Positions 52,541 through 61,284 of a stretch of DNA of 64,000 nucleotides are shown here, piece by piece; position 1 is the stretch's first letter; each line of letters begins with the position of its first letter. The DNA is taken from positions 248,001 through 312,000 of the forward strand of contig JBKECO010000003.1 of the NCBI GenBank assembly GCA_047974745.1, read 5' to 3'. The position numbers were made by a program, and so were the translations under genes. Origin of the DNA: JBKECO01 sp047974745 (GTDB lineage: Bacteria > Bacillota > Clostridia > Lachnospirales > Lachnospiraceae). Below the pieces are notes generated by a model. The model had not been told where the DNA came from. It did no database searches and worked only from the letters and a program-made list of their open reading frames with translations.

Positions 52541-53449
52541 ATGCATACTCAGTTTTTTGGTAATTATCTGCTAACAAACCATGCGATTACTACACAGCAA
52601 TTCCTTGAAGCTGCTGAAATTCTGAGACTGGAACGATTAAAAATCGGAAATTTAGCCATGCATGCAGGTTATATGACACCCGAGGAAGTAAATAATGTTG
52701 TAATTATGCAGACACGTACAAATCTAAGATTCGGTGAAATTGCTGTTTTAGAAGGGTATTTAACCGAGCAACAGTTAAATGCACTATTGGATATGCAGAT
52801 TCCGGATTATATGCTGTTTGGTCAAATACTGGTAGATCAGGGAGCACTTAGCAGTTTGTCCTTTAAACAACTTCTTTATGATTATCAAAAGAATACTACC
52901 ATCGATAAGACATCACTGGTAGATCAAAATAAAGAAATGTTCATAGAACTAATGCAGATCTGTCTTCAAAAAGCAAATAAAGCTGGGTCTGAAGCGGAGT
53001 TTCCAAAAGAACTGTTCAATTATCTTAACCTGCTATTTAACAATCTGCTTCGATTTATTGGCGAAGATTTTACAATGCTTAAGCCTTATCTTTGCACAGA
53101 ATATAAGACGGATTATTGTGTATCACAGTCAATTACAGGTAGTTATGAGATTACGTCCTATTTTGATATTTCCAAAGAGACTGCTGTAGAATTTGCATCA
53201 AGATATACAGGAGATCGTTATAAGTCTTTTGATGAGTATGCAAAGGCTTCACTGGAGGATTTTTTGAATCTGCATAATGGTCTGTACAATGTAAATGTTT
53301 CAAATGAGTCATCTGTGGAATTGGTCTTATCACCAACTGTAATCTACGAAAATGAACTTCTGAATGTGAATAGCTGCTCGTTTCTCCTTCCGGTCATATA
53401 TCCATTCGGAAAACTTCATTTCATATTTCATTTAGATCATTTTATTTAA
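52541..53449 (+). CDS. Protein with four GspE-N/MshEN-like repeats and a CheX-like C-terminal domain
   Basis: 302-aa soluble protein. Four tandem units of about 28 residues lie at about 5-27, 34-57, 62-85 and 92-115, with a shared pattern G.L..G..T..Q.......Q, as in GEIAVLEGYLTEQQL. They resemble the N-terminal repeats of GspE/MshE-type proteins. The C-terminal half (about 185-300) has spacing like CheX/CheC (TAVEFASRYTG and DEYAKASLEDFLNLHNG). The ATG at 52541 is set by GGGAG eight bases upstream; a TTG at 52523 lies inside the cheY gene. It starts one base after cheY and is probably its functional partner. The family assignment is tentative. Confidence 0.7.
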   Translation: MHTQFFGNYLLTNHAITTQQFLEAAEILRLERLKIGNLAMHAGYMTPEEVNNVVIMQTRTNLRFGEIAVLEGYLTEQQLNALLDMQIPDYMLFGQILVDQGALSSLSFKQLLYDYQKNTTIDKTSLVDQNKEMFIELMQICLQKANKAGSEAEFPKELFNYLNLLFNNLLRFIGEDFTMLKPYLCTEYKTDYCVSQSITGSYEITSYFDISKETAVEFASRYTGDRYKSFDEYAKASLEDFLNLHNGLYNVNVSNESSVELVLSPTVIYENELLNVNSCSFLLPVIYPFGKLHFIFHLDHFI

Positions 53450-53487
53450 AAAAGAGAATGCGTGAATTTCTACGCCTTCTCTTTTTT
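53448..53487. terminator. Bidirectional terminator between the CheX-like gene and thrC
   Basis: AAAAAGAGAA (53449-53458) pairs with TTCTCTTTTT (53477-53486), with inner GCGT/ACGC pairing. A/T tracts at both ends suit both strands. Confidence 0.85.
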
Positions 53488-53491
53488 CATT

Positions 53492-54988
53492 TTATTCTTT
53501 GATTCCAAGATATCGAAGAACCTCATCTTCCATCTCGTTTACTTCGCAAACTGTGTCATGCAGAATCTTTGCATCTCGTATTTCTTCAATCGCATTTGGA
53601 ACGTCTATATTTCCGATTCGGCTAAGCTCATCCACCAGTTCAAAGTCTGTCATATTCAAATAATCAGGATCAATGGCTTCCATTACGCACCTGGTAAATT
53701 TGAATGGACTGGCTGTTGAAACAATAACAGATTTTGTTGACAGATCACCAGTATCCCTTTGGTACTTCTCGTATACTTTCGCTGCAACTGCAGTATGTGT
53801 ATCGATAATATATCCCGTTTTTTCAAACAGATCGCGAATCATATCTGCCGTCTCCGCTTCGGTGCTATAGTTACCGTAAAAGTCTGTTAACTGTTCTTTC
53901 ATTGTTGCAGTTAGAGTATAAGAACCTGTTTTGGACAGTTCTTTCATCATACTATCATTTCGCATTGCATTGTTGCCTGCGATTCGATAAATTAGCCTTT
54001 CCAGATTGCTTGATATTAAAATATCCATGGAAGGTGACGAGGTCAGTATGAAGTCTCTCTCCTTATCATAGGTACCGGTTGTGAAGAAATCGAATAACAC
54101 CTTATTGTCATTGGATGCACAAATTAGTTTGTTGATTGGCAATCCCATACTTTTTGCATAAAATGCAGCTAAAATATTACCAAAATTTCCTGTTGGTACG
54201 ACAAAATTTATTAGTTCATCTTTTTCTATTTCCTGATTCGCATATAGTTTCGCATATGCATAAACATAATATACGATCTGCGGAACAAGTCGACCTATAT
54301 TTATCGAATTTGCTGATGAAAATTGAATGTTATTTTGCTGTAGCAGGCCTTCTAGTTCAGAATCTGAAAACATAGACTTTACTCCTGTCTGTGCTTCATC
54401 AAAATTACCACGAATACCAATAACATGCGTATTCTTTCCTTTTTGCGTCAACATCTGTTTTTCCTGTATTGCACTTACACCATTCTTTGGATAGAAAACT
54501 ATGATCTTTGTACCTTCTACATCTGCAAAACCGGCCATAGCTGCTTTTCCAGTATCTCCTGAGGTTGCTGTTAAGATCACAATGTCATTCTTAACCTTAT
54601 TTTTTCTGGCCGATGTAATAAGAAGATATGGAAGAATGGACAGTGCCATATCCTTGAATGCAATCGTTGATCCATGAAAAAGCTCAAGATAATAGGTTCC
54701 ATCTACATTCACGAGAGGTGCAATTTCATCGGTATCAAACTTCTCATCATATGCAGCTTCAATACAATCCGTTAACTCCTTCTCGGAAAAATCTATTAGG
54801 AATTTGCTCATAACAACGTATGCAGTCTCTTTGTAGGTCATGTTACTTAATGTATCTATGTCGATATCCAAAGTTGGAATTTCATCTGGAACATACAGTC
54901 CGCCACCATCAGCCAGACCTTTTAAAATTGCCTGAGAAGCTGTTACTTTCTCGTTGGGGTTTCGTGTACTTGAATAGATCAGTTCCAT
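53492..54988 (-). CDS. thrC: Threonine synthase
   Basis: 498-aa PLP enzyme converting O-phosphohomoserine to threonine. The N-terminus MELIYSSTRN and ILKGLADGGGLYVP match the longer ThrC class. The PLP lysine is in HGSTIAFKDMALS near residue 111, and the phosphate-binding TATSGDTGKAA follows near 141. The length fits this class. It is monocistronic, with a promoter whose -35 lies inside the end of the L,D-transpeptidase gene. Confidence 0.94.
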   Translation of the reverse strand: MELIYSSTRNPNEKVTASQAILKGLADGGGLYVPDEIPTLDIDIDTLSNMTYKETAYVVMSKFLIDFSEKELTDCIEAAYDEKFDTDEIAPLVNVDGTYYLELFHGSTIAFKDMALSILPYLLITSARKNKVKNDIVILTATSGDTGKAAMAGFADVEGTKIIVFYPKNGVSAIQEKQMLTQKGKNTHVIGIRGNFDEAQTGVKSMFSDSELEGLLQQNNIQFSSANSINIGRLVPQIVYYVYAYAKLYANQEIEKDELINFVVPTGNFGNILAAFYAKSMGLPINKLICASNDNKVLFDFFTTGTYDKERDFILTSSPSMDILISSNLERLIYRIAGNNAMRNDSMMKELSKTGSYTLTATMKEQLTDFYGNYSTEAETADMIRDLFEKTGYIIDTHTAVAAKVYEKYQRDTGDLSTKSVIVSTASPFKFTRCVMEAIDPDYLNMTDFELVDELSRIGNIDVPNAIEEIRDAKILHDTVCEVNEMEDEVLRYLGIKE

Positions 54989-55061
54989 TTTGTAAGTCCT
55001 CTTCTCTTCTATTTGCTTTCTATTATTGATCAGTATAGGTATCTAAAATTTCAACTTCCTC

Positions 55062-55091
55062 ATTATATAAGAAACCTGTTTCAATTGTCAA
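55062..55091 (-). promoter_or_regulatory. Predicted sigma-A promoter of thrC
   Basis: Minus strand TTGACA (55091-55086), 18-nt spacer, TATAAT (55067-55062). The -35 overlaps the stop codon of the preceding gene. Confidence 0.65.
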
Positions 55092-56590
55092 TTGCCAGCA
55101 GGCGTTGTTTCTGGATTGTCCGTGGGCAGCTCTTCTACTTTGATTTCCTGATAAGAATAAGCATTTGCTATGCTGGCATTTTCAGATGAAAGGACGACAG
55201 GATCTCTATAATATGCGATAACAGGTGTCCCTTTTTTAATCATGCCATAAAGATCAGTCGCTTTCGCCAGAGGCATGTTGATACAACCATGTGAACCGGA
55301 AGTCAAGTATAAATTCCCACCGAATTGACTTCTCCAGGAAGCATCATGAAAACCTACATTATAAGAAAAGACCATAAAATACTCCACATCAGAGGAATAA
55401 TCCTCGCCAACAAGAGTGGCGGGACTTTTATTATATACAATCTTAAATACTCCATCCGGAGAGCCATTTCCCTTTGTAACATTTCCTGTCACTACCTCGC
55501 TATCAAGCTTGAGTACACCATCTTCATAATAGTACATGTGCTGGTTCGTATAATCTATTTCAGCATAGGTATTCCCTATATCATCTGCCCCATCACGCTG
55601 AATTGCAGTTTGTGAATACTCAGGTTCTCTCGTGACAATTTCACCATTCGTCAATTCTTCTGTCAGAAGCAGTGTCTCAGCTTCTTTATCAATGACCCAA
55701 CCATAGTCGCCACCACCGATCTCAATGCTGTCACCAAGGGAAGTTTGAAAGGTTCGAACATCTGCATAGGTATTGTACTTTGACGCCAGCTGCTGAACAA
55801 AACCAGCAACTTCATTGGTATCAACAGTAATTGTCAGATCATCATTTAGTGTGATCCAGTCAGAGAAGACTTCCTTATCCACAACAACGGTTTCTGATCC
55901 GAGGTCATAGGTTACTTTCGCATTCAAATAGGAATTCAATCGTTCCATTGTTGTAAGCAGTTCTGCATTATCCTGATAGACATCCGGATGTAAATAGTCA
56001 TCCTCAGTCAACGAGACCTGCAGTGCGCCCTGATCGACTGCCTCTTTAATCTTATCAAGAACATTAGATTCGATCAGATAGCTCCCCTCTGTCTCAGGTA
56101 TGATCCTATACCCATCCTCAGTGGAACCAATATATGCATCCGCAGGCTCAATCATGGATGTAAAGAACCCTAAGTCCAAAACGGCCTCATTAAATTTTGA
56201 AGAATCGTAACTGATGTTTTCATCGATGGCAAGTTCTTTCTGACGTCTGATTTCTGCTGGCCATAAAAATGAATTTTGAGCCTGGATCAGTGTAATTTCA
56301 TCGCCATTCGAGATATATTGATAATCAAAATCCAGACCTTTCAGTAAATACTTATTTCCATCTCTGTCATAAACAGTCAAAAGATAATCTGCTGCGTCAG
56401 ATTCTAGTGTAGTCCTTGCTTCATCAGCAGTCAGTCCGCTTACATCTAATCCGTTTAACGATGTTTGTCCAAAAAAATGACTCTTGTAAAAATATGAGAA
56501 GAAGAAATAGATTCCTAGTAGTAACAGTAATCCTATCCCAAAAACGATTAAAAGGATTTTTGGGAGTATGCTTTTTTTAGTCGATGCCAT
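55088..56590 (-). CDS. L,D-transpeptidase with putative peptidoglycan-binding domains
   Basis: 500-aa membrane-anchored cell-wall enzyme. A single N-terminal membrane segment (about 10-33) precedes two PG_binding_4-like regions (about 50-330; SLNGLDVSGLTADEA). The YkuD catalytic domain covers about 345-475, with HMYYYEDG, then the catalytic SHGCINMP near residue 433. It makes 3-3 crosslinks or anchors proteins to peptidoglycan. The C-terminal tail is acidic and Pro-rich. RBS AAAGGAG; the gene is alone in its unit. Confidence 0.93.
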   Translation of the reverse strand: MASTKKSILPKILLIVFGIGLLLLLGIYFFFSYFYKSHFFGQTSLNGLDVSGLTADEARTTLESDAADYLLTVYDRDGNKYLLKGLDFDYQYISNGDEITLIQAQNSFLWPAEIRRQKELAIDENISYDSSKFNEAVLDLGFFTSMIEPADAYIGSTEDGYRIIPETEGSYLIESNVLDKIKEAVDQGALQVSLTEDDYLHPDVYQDNAELLTTMERLNSYLNAKVTYDLGSETVVVDKEVFSDWITLNDDLTITVDTNEVAGFVQQLASKYNTYADVRTFQTSLGDSIEIGGGDYGWVIDKEAETLLLTEELTNGEIVTREPEYSQTAIQRDGADDIGNTYAEIDYTNQHMYYYEDGVLKLDSEVVTGNVTKGNGSPDGVFKIVYNKSPATLVGEDYSSDVEYFMVFSYNVGFHDASWRSQFGGNLYLTSGSHGCINMPLAKATDLYGMIKKGTPVIAYYRDPVVLSSENASIANAYSYQEIKVEELPTDNPETTPAGN

Positions 56591-56620
56591 ATAATCACTC
56601 CTTTTATACTTATGGTAGTT

Positions 56621-56650
56621 ATTATACCGCTTCTTTTCTATTAATTCACA
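56621..56650 (-). promoter_or_regulatory. Weak candidate promoter of the L,D-transpeptidase gene
   Basis: A perfect TATAAT on the minus strand (56626-56621) with only a poor -35 (TGTGAA, 56650-56645, 18-nt spacer). Confidence 0.4.
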
Positions 56651-56679
56651 CTAAATCTCGAAAATTAATATATATGTAA

Positions 56680-56717
56680 GAAAGCTGTAAGCAAATGAGT
56701 CATTTGATACAGCTTTC
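56680..56717 (-). terminator. Long hairpin after leuD
   Basis: Minus strand GAAAGCTGTA (56717-56708) pairs with TACAGCTTTC (56689-56680); the loop contains CAAATG/CATTTG. The T-tract is weak, so it is a plausible but imperfect terminator for leuCD. Confidence 0.6.
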
Positions 56718-56727
56718 CAAGTATTGA

Positions 56728-57219
56728 TTATTTTTGACTATTAATGTAATTGATCAGACCTTCACTATCAATGATCCGTTGCATAAAAGGGGGAAAAGGT
56801 TGACCCTGATATGTTTTTCCAGTTGTAATATCTGTGATGATACCCGTATCAAAATCTATGGCGATCTCATCTCCTGCATTAATTTCTCGAGCTGCTTCTT
56901 TACATTCTATAATTGGAAGGCCAATATTGATCGAATTTCTGTAAAAAATTCGAGCGAAAGTATCTGCGATCACACAACTTATCCCAGCCGCTTTAATCGC
57001 CAGCGGTGCATGTTCTCTGCTTGACCCGCAACCAAAATTACGATTCGCAACAATGATATCTCCATGGGAAATATTGTGTATGAAATCTTTGTCAATATCC
57101 TCCATGCAATGTGCTGCAAGCTCCTTTGGGTCTGAGGAATTCAAATATCTCGCAGGTATTATGACATCAGTATCCACATTATCGCCAAATTTAAAAACGG
57201 TTCCTTTTGCTGCTTTCAT
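56728..57219 (-). CDS. leuD: 3-isopropylmalate dehydratase small subunit
   Basis: 163-aa swivelling domain of the isopropylmalate isomerase. FGDNVDTDVIIPARYL (about 11-26) and GCGSSREHAP (about 64-73) are the substrate-binding signatures. The length (163 aa) matches the short archaeal/clostridial LeuD type. It begins 10 bp after leuC. Members of this group may also act on homoaconitate, but the ilv neighbours favour leucine synthesis. Confidence 0.94.
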   Translation of the reverse strand: MKAAKGTVFKFGDNVDTDVIIPARYLNSSDPKELAAHCMEDIDKDFIHNISHGDIIVANRNFGCGSSREHAPLAIKAAGISCVIADTFARIFYRNSINIGLPIIECKEAAREINAGDEIAIDFDTGIITDITTGKTYQGQPFPPFMQRIIDSEGLINYINSQK

Positions 57220-57229
57220 GTGTTACCTC

Positions 57230-58489
57230 CTATAATTCATCTGGTCCACTCAGTTTACCGGTTATGGCACTTGCCGCAGCAACAGCCGGACTTGCAAGAT
57301 ATATTTCAGAATCAACATGTCCCATTCTGCCGACAAAATTCCTGTTCGTCGTAGAAACACATTTTTCATTTTCAGCCAATATGCCCATGTATCCGCCGAG
57401 ACAAGGTCCGCAGGTCGGTGTACTAACGATGGCACCTGAAGTAATGAAGGTCTTTAAATATCCAAGTTCCATCGCATCCAGATAGATCTGCTGTGTGGCA
57501 GGTATCACGATTACACGCAGACCTTTAGCCACTTTTCGACCATTTAAAATTTCTGCTGCGATTCTTAGATCCTCCAGCCTTCCGTTCGTACAGGATCCAA
57601 TTACCACTTGATCTATCTTTATATTGCCCACATCATCAATCGTATGTGTATTTTCAGGCAAATGCGGAAATGAAACAGTTGGTTTTAACGAGGAAAGATC
57701 AATCACATACTCTTCATCATATTGTGCATCATCATCAGGAGAATATATTTTATACGGACGGTTCGAATGAGCTTTTAAGTATTCTTCGCACAAAGCGTCG
57801 ACTGGAAAAATTCCATTTTTCCCACCACCTTCTATTGCCATATTTGCGATTGTGAATCGGTCATCCATGGTCAAATACTGGATTCCATCACCTGTGAATT
57901 CCATTGACTTATAAAGTGCACCATCAACACCGATTAATCCTATAATATGCAGGATGATATCCTTCCCGCTTATCCACTTTGCAGGTTTACCGGTCAGACA
58001 AAAACGAATTGCGGAGGGAACTTTGAACCAAGCCTTCCCAGTTGCCATTCCAGCAGCCATATCTGTACTTCCAACACCTGTCGAAAAAGCACCTATAGCA
58101 CCATATGTACATGTATGGGAGTCAGCTCCAATAATGACATCTCCTGCTACCGTAAGACCTTTTTCCGGAAGAAGCGCATGTTCAATTCCCATTTCCCCCA
58201 CGTCAAAATAGTTGGTAATATCGTGCTTCATAGCAAATTCACGCACACATTTGCAATGCTGCGCTGACTTAATATCTTTGCTAGGTGAAAAATGGTCGAG
58301 AACCAGGGCGATCTTATCTTTATGAAAGACACCGTCTGTATTCATCTTTTCCATTTCATGAATTGCAACAGGTGAGGTAATATCATTTCCTAATACGAGA
58401 TCTAATTCAGCTTCGATCAGCTGTCCTGCTTCCACTTTGGTAAGTCCGGCCGCAGAAGCAAGTATTTTCTGGGTCATTGTCATTCCCAT
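57230..58489 (-). CDS. leuC: 3-isopropylmalate dehydratase large subunit
   Basis: 419-aa aconitase-family subunit holding a [4Fe-4S] cluster. Cluster cysteines are in IGSCTNGR near residue 300 and TPTCGPC near 358; DSHTCTYGAIGAF is near 128. Length and motifs match the short LeuC type. The ATG at 58489 is supported by GGAGG eight bases upstream; nearby ATGs at 58483 and 58477 fit less well. It is divergent from lysR, which probably controls it. Confidence 0.94.
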   Translation of the reverse strand: MGMTMTQKILASAAGLTKVEAGQLIEAELDLVLGNDITSPVAIHEMEKMNTDGVFHKDKIALVLDHFSPSKDIKSAQHCKCVREFAMKHDITNYFDVGEMGIEHALLPEKGLTVAGDVIIGADSHTCTYGAIGAFSTGVGSTDMAAGMATGKAWFKVPSAIRFCLTGKPAKWISGKDIILHIIGLIGVDGALYKSMEFTGDGIQYLTMDDRFTIANMAIEGGGKNGIFPVDALCEEYLKAHSNRPYKIYSPDDDAQYDEEYVIDLSSLKPTVSFPHLPENTHTIDDVGNIKIDQVVIGSCTNGRLEDLRIAAEILNGRKVAKGLRVIVIPATQQIYLDAMELGYLKTFITSGAIVSTPTCGPCLGGYMGILAENEKCVSTTNRNFVGRMGHVDSEIYLASPAVAAASAITGKLSGPDEL

Positions 58490-58591
58490 TAATGATACCT
58501 CCTATATAATAGTTGTGTGTGAGTGTAATTCTTATCTTTACTAAAGAGCATAACATAGGGATTTCCATAAATAAAATACATATTTATAATA

Positions 58592-58620
58592 TTTACCATA
58601 ACTATGAATTATGCTATAAT
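58592..58620 (+). promoter_or_regulatory. lysR promoter with a LysR-type T-N11-A dyad
   Basis: TTTACC (58592-58597), 17-nt spacer, extended -10 TGC-TATAAT (TATAAT 58615-58620). Within the spacer, ATAA-N7-TTAT (58598-58612) contains T-N11-A, the LysR-family core. This fits autoregulation and control of divergent leuCD. Confidence 0.55.
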
Positions 58621-58652
58621 CAGGATATTCTTATTAAGAAAGGATGTTTCGT

Positions 58653-59561
58653 ATGAGTCAGAATCTCTCATTATATCGTATTTTTTATACAGTAGCTAAT
58701 AGCGGCAATATCTCAAAAGCTGCCAGAGAGTTGTATATCAGTCAACCAGCAATCAGTAAATCGATCCAAAAACTCGAGGAAAATGTCGGATGTAAACTTT
58801 TCTCGCGAAGTTCAAGAGGGGTCATTTTAACGGATGAAGGTGATCTTTTGTATAACTATGTGAAAAATGCCTTCGATGCTCTCGAAATCGGCGAATCAAA
58901 ACTGATGCATTCTCTAGAGTTAGGGGTCGGTCATTTAAAGATCGGTGTCAGTGCGACCTTATGTAAATACATTCTGCTTCCCTATTTGAATGACTTTATA
59001 AAAAAACACCCACATATCAGCATATCGATCGAATGCCAGTCCACAAATGAGACGCTGTTACTTTTAGAAGCTGGCAGCATTGATATTGGACTTGTCGGCA
59101 AACCTGTACATTTAAAGCAGAACGAATTTTTCTTTATAAAGGAAATCGAGGATGTATTTGTTGCTACTTCGGATTATATCAATAACTTGAAATCCAGAGG
59201 TATTCATTCTGAGTATATTTTAGAAAACTCTACTCTCATGCTTTTGGATAAGAATAATATGACAAGGCAATATATTGACGAATATTTGAACCGACATAAT
59301 ATACATGCGCAGGACTCGATCAATATCTCAAATATGGATCTATTGATCGATTTTGCTAAAATCAGTGTTGGAGTCGCCTGTGTCATAAAGAATTTTATTG
59401 AAGAGGAATTGAAAGATGGTACACTAATCGAAATTCCACTTGATATTCCGATTCACAAGCGTGAGGTTGGATTTATTTATAGATCCGATACGAATATGTC
59501 AAAATCCCTGACACTATTTAAGGAATTTTTTAAATCTTATGAAAAAAAGGATGCGAAATAA
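58653..59561 (+). CDS. LysR-family transcriptional regulator
   Basis: 302-aa regulator. The winged helix-turn-helix is at about 1-60 (SGNISKAARELYISQPAISKS), followed by a linker helix and a periplasmic-binding-like effector domain (about 90-295). The ATG at 58653 is chosen with AAAGGA upstream; an ATG at 58644 overlaps that RBS. It lies between leuCD and ilvNC, so control by a branched-chain intermediate is likely but inferred. Confidence 0.9.
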   Translation: MSQNLSLYRIFYTVANSGNISKAARELYISQPAISKSIQKLEENVGCKLFSRSSRGVILTDEGDLLYNYVKNAFDALEIGESKLMHSLELGVGHLKIGVSATLCKYILLPYLNDFIKKHPHISISIECQSTNETLLLLEAGSIDIGLVGKPVHLKQNEFFFIKEIEDVFVATSDYINNLKSRGIHSEYILENSTLMLLDKNNMTRQYIDEYLNRHNIHAQDSINISNMDLLIDFAKISVGVACVIKNFIEEELKDGTLIEIPLDIPIHKREVGFIYRSDTNMSKSLTLFKEFFKSYEKKDAK

Positions 59562-59581
59562 ATAGTCGCATCCCAATTTTT
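59542..59581. terminator. Bidirectional terminator between lysR and ilvC
   Basis: GGATGCGA (59549-59556) pairs with TCGCATCC (59566-59573). On the minus strand seven T follow (59548-59542), a strong ilvC terminator; on the plus strand a T-rich tract follows. The lysR stop codon lies in the loop. Confidence 0.88.
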
Positions 59582-59587
59582 ATAGAA

Positions 59588-60607
59588 TTAGTTGTTGATC
59601 AGCTTTTCTTCGCCATTCCAGCTATACAGCTTTCTGATTTCTTCTCCTACGACTTCTGCTGGATGTTCAGAAGCGAGTTTTCTCATTGCTTTAAAATGCA
59701 CCTGTTTTCCAGAATCAGACATGTCTACAAGGAATTCTTTTGCAAATGAGCCATCCTGAATATCTGCAAGAACTTTTTTCATAGCCTTCTTTGTCTCATC
59801 TGTGATGATCTTTGATCCTGTAATATAATCGCCATATTCAGCTGTATTTGAAATAGAATAACGCATTCCAGAAAATCCTGACTGATAGATCAAATCAATG
59901 ATAAGTTTCATTTCGTGAATACATTCAAAATATGCATTTCTTGGATCGTAACCAGCTTCGATCAGTGTCTCATAACCTGCCTGCATTAAGGCACAAACAC
60001 CACCGCACAGTACGGCCTGCTCACCGAAGAGATCCGTTTCTGTCTCTGTTCTGAATGTTGTTTCAAGGACACCTGCCCGTGCACCGCCGATTCCAAGTGC
60101 GTATGCAAGTGCTTTATCTACAGCCTTGCCAGTTGCATCCTGATGTACTGCGATCAGACATGGAACTCCTTTGCCAAGTTGATATTCAGAGCGTACTGTA
60201 TGTCCGGGTCCTTTCGGTGCAATCATGGTCACATCAACATTTGCTGGAGGTGTGATTGCTCCAAAATGTACATTGAATCCATGTGCGAACATCAGCATAT
60301 TGCCATCTTCCAGATTTGGTTCAATATCTTCCTTAAATAATTTTGCCTGATTTTCATCATTGATCAATATCATGATAAGATCTGCTTTTTTTGCAGCTTC
60401 TGCAGCAGTATATACTTCAAATCCCTGAGAAACCGCTTTATCCCAAGATCTGCTTCCTTTGTAAAGACCGATAATTACACTGCACCCGGAATCCTTCAGA
60501 TTCAGAGCATGTGCATGACCCTGACTTCCATAACCAATGATTGCGATTGTTTTACCTTCTAAAACTGACAAATTACAGTCTTCCTGATAATAAATTTTAG
60601 CTGACAT
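59588..60607 (-). CDS. ilvC: Ketol-acid reductoisomerase
   Basis: 339-aa class I enzyme of valine, leucine and isoleucine synthesis. The Rossmann motif GYGSQGHAHALNL is at about 26-38; the cofactor loop GLYKGSRSW is of the NADPH-preferring type. MIAPKGPGHTVRSEY and the C-terminal metal-site helices are present. It follows ilvN by 25 bp and is probably cotranscribed. ilvB is not next to it. Confidence 0.96.
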   Translation of the reverse strand: MSAKIYYQEDCNLSVLEGKTIAIIGYGSQGHAHALNLKDSGCSVIIGLYKGSRSWDKAVSQGFEVYTAAEAAKKADLIMILINDENQAKLFKEDIEPNLEDGNMLMFAHGFNVHFGAITPPANVDVTMIAPKGPGHTVRSEYQLGKGVPCLIAVHQDATGKAVDKALAYALGIGGARAGVLETTFRTETETDLFGEQAVLCGGVCALMQAGYETLIEAGYDPRNAYFECIHEMKLIIDLIYQSGFSGMRYSISNTAEYGDYITGSKIITDETKKAMKKVLADIQDGSFAKEFLVDMSDSGKQVHFKAMRKLASEHPAEVVGEEIRKLYSWNGEEKLINN

Positions 60608-60632
60608 GCTTATCCTCCTGAAATAAATTCAA

Positions 60633-61133
60633 TTAATCTAAAAACGTAACATCATCTGATCCACGCCGCAGTCCAGTCATGCCTGTTCTTGCGAGTTCCA
60701 AAATTTCGTAACCTCCGAGAAGCCCCAAATAGGCATCTAGTTTATCCTGATGTCCGGTCAGTTCTATGACCATTGAGTCTCTGGAAACATCCACGATCCT
60801 GCCGTGAAAGATTTCGGTCACGTTTAAAATTGCCTGGCGTTCGATATCGTTCGCCCTGATTTTTACCAAGATAAGTTCTCGGGTCACAGACGCACCTGGC
60901 TCAAGAAGCTTGATATCCTTAACATCCTCGAGCTTTAAGAGCTGTTTCTCAATTTGCTCTAAAATCAGTTCATCACCGCTTGTGACGATTGTCACTCTTG
61001 TATACCTTGGGTCTGCTGTTACACCAGAAGAAAAACTATCTATATTATATCCTCTTCGGCTGAACAGTCCTGAGATATGGCTCGTAACACCTGCTGTATT
61101 TTCGACCAGCAATGACAATACTTGTCTTCTCAT
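60633..61133 (-). CDS. ilvN: Acetolactate synthase small (regulatory) subunit
   Basis: 166-aa regulatory subunit for valine feedback. The N-terminal ACT domain (about 3-75) has LLVENTAGVTSHISGLFSRRGYNIDS-type sequence (VENTAGV, RRGYNIDSF), and the C-terminal half the second IlvN domain. RBS AAAGGAAGG. It has a consensus promoter. The catalytic subunit is not in the window. Confidence 0.95.
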   Translation of the reverse strand: MRRQVLSLLVENTAGVTSHISGLFSRRGYNIDSFSSGVTADPRYTRVTIVTSGDELILEQIEKQLLKLEDVKDIKLLEPGASVTRELILVKIRANDIERQAILNVTEIFHGRIVDVSRDSMVIELTGHQDKLDAYLGLLGGYEILELARTGMTGLRRGSDDVTFLD

Positions 61134-61172
61134 AAGAAAACCTTCCTTTTCTTTACACTCACACTAGCCTTA

Positions 61173-61200
61173 ATTCTAGCATATTCGAACTAAATGTCAA
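61173..61200 (-). promoter_or_regulatory. Promoter of ilvN-ilvC
   Basis: Minus strand TTGACA (61200-61195), 16-nt spacer, TAGAAT (61178-61173) with an extended TGC. No T-box or leader peptide is evident in the short leader. Confidence 0.75.
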
Positions 61201-61239
61201 TAGTCGTACAATTTATACTCTTACATTTTTATGGAGTTC

Positions 61240-61279
61240 AAAAAAAGCCGACAGAACGATATTCAATTCGTCTGTCGGC
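61240..61279 (-). terminator. Terminator of the hydrogenase unit
   Basis: Minus strand GCCGACAG-ACGA (61279-61268) pairs with TCGT-CTGTCGGC (61258-61247), one base bulged, followed by seven T (61246-61240). It ends the hydrogenase transcript before the ilvN promoter. Confidence 0.88.
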
Positions 61280-61284
61280 TTTTC

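Noticed and set aside
53462..53719. Plus-strand 85-codon frame antisense to thrC, and the many similar short frames across the window
   Set aside because: They overlap well-supported genes in other frames and lack ribosome binding sites and recognisable protein features.
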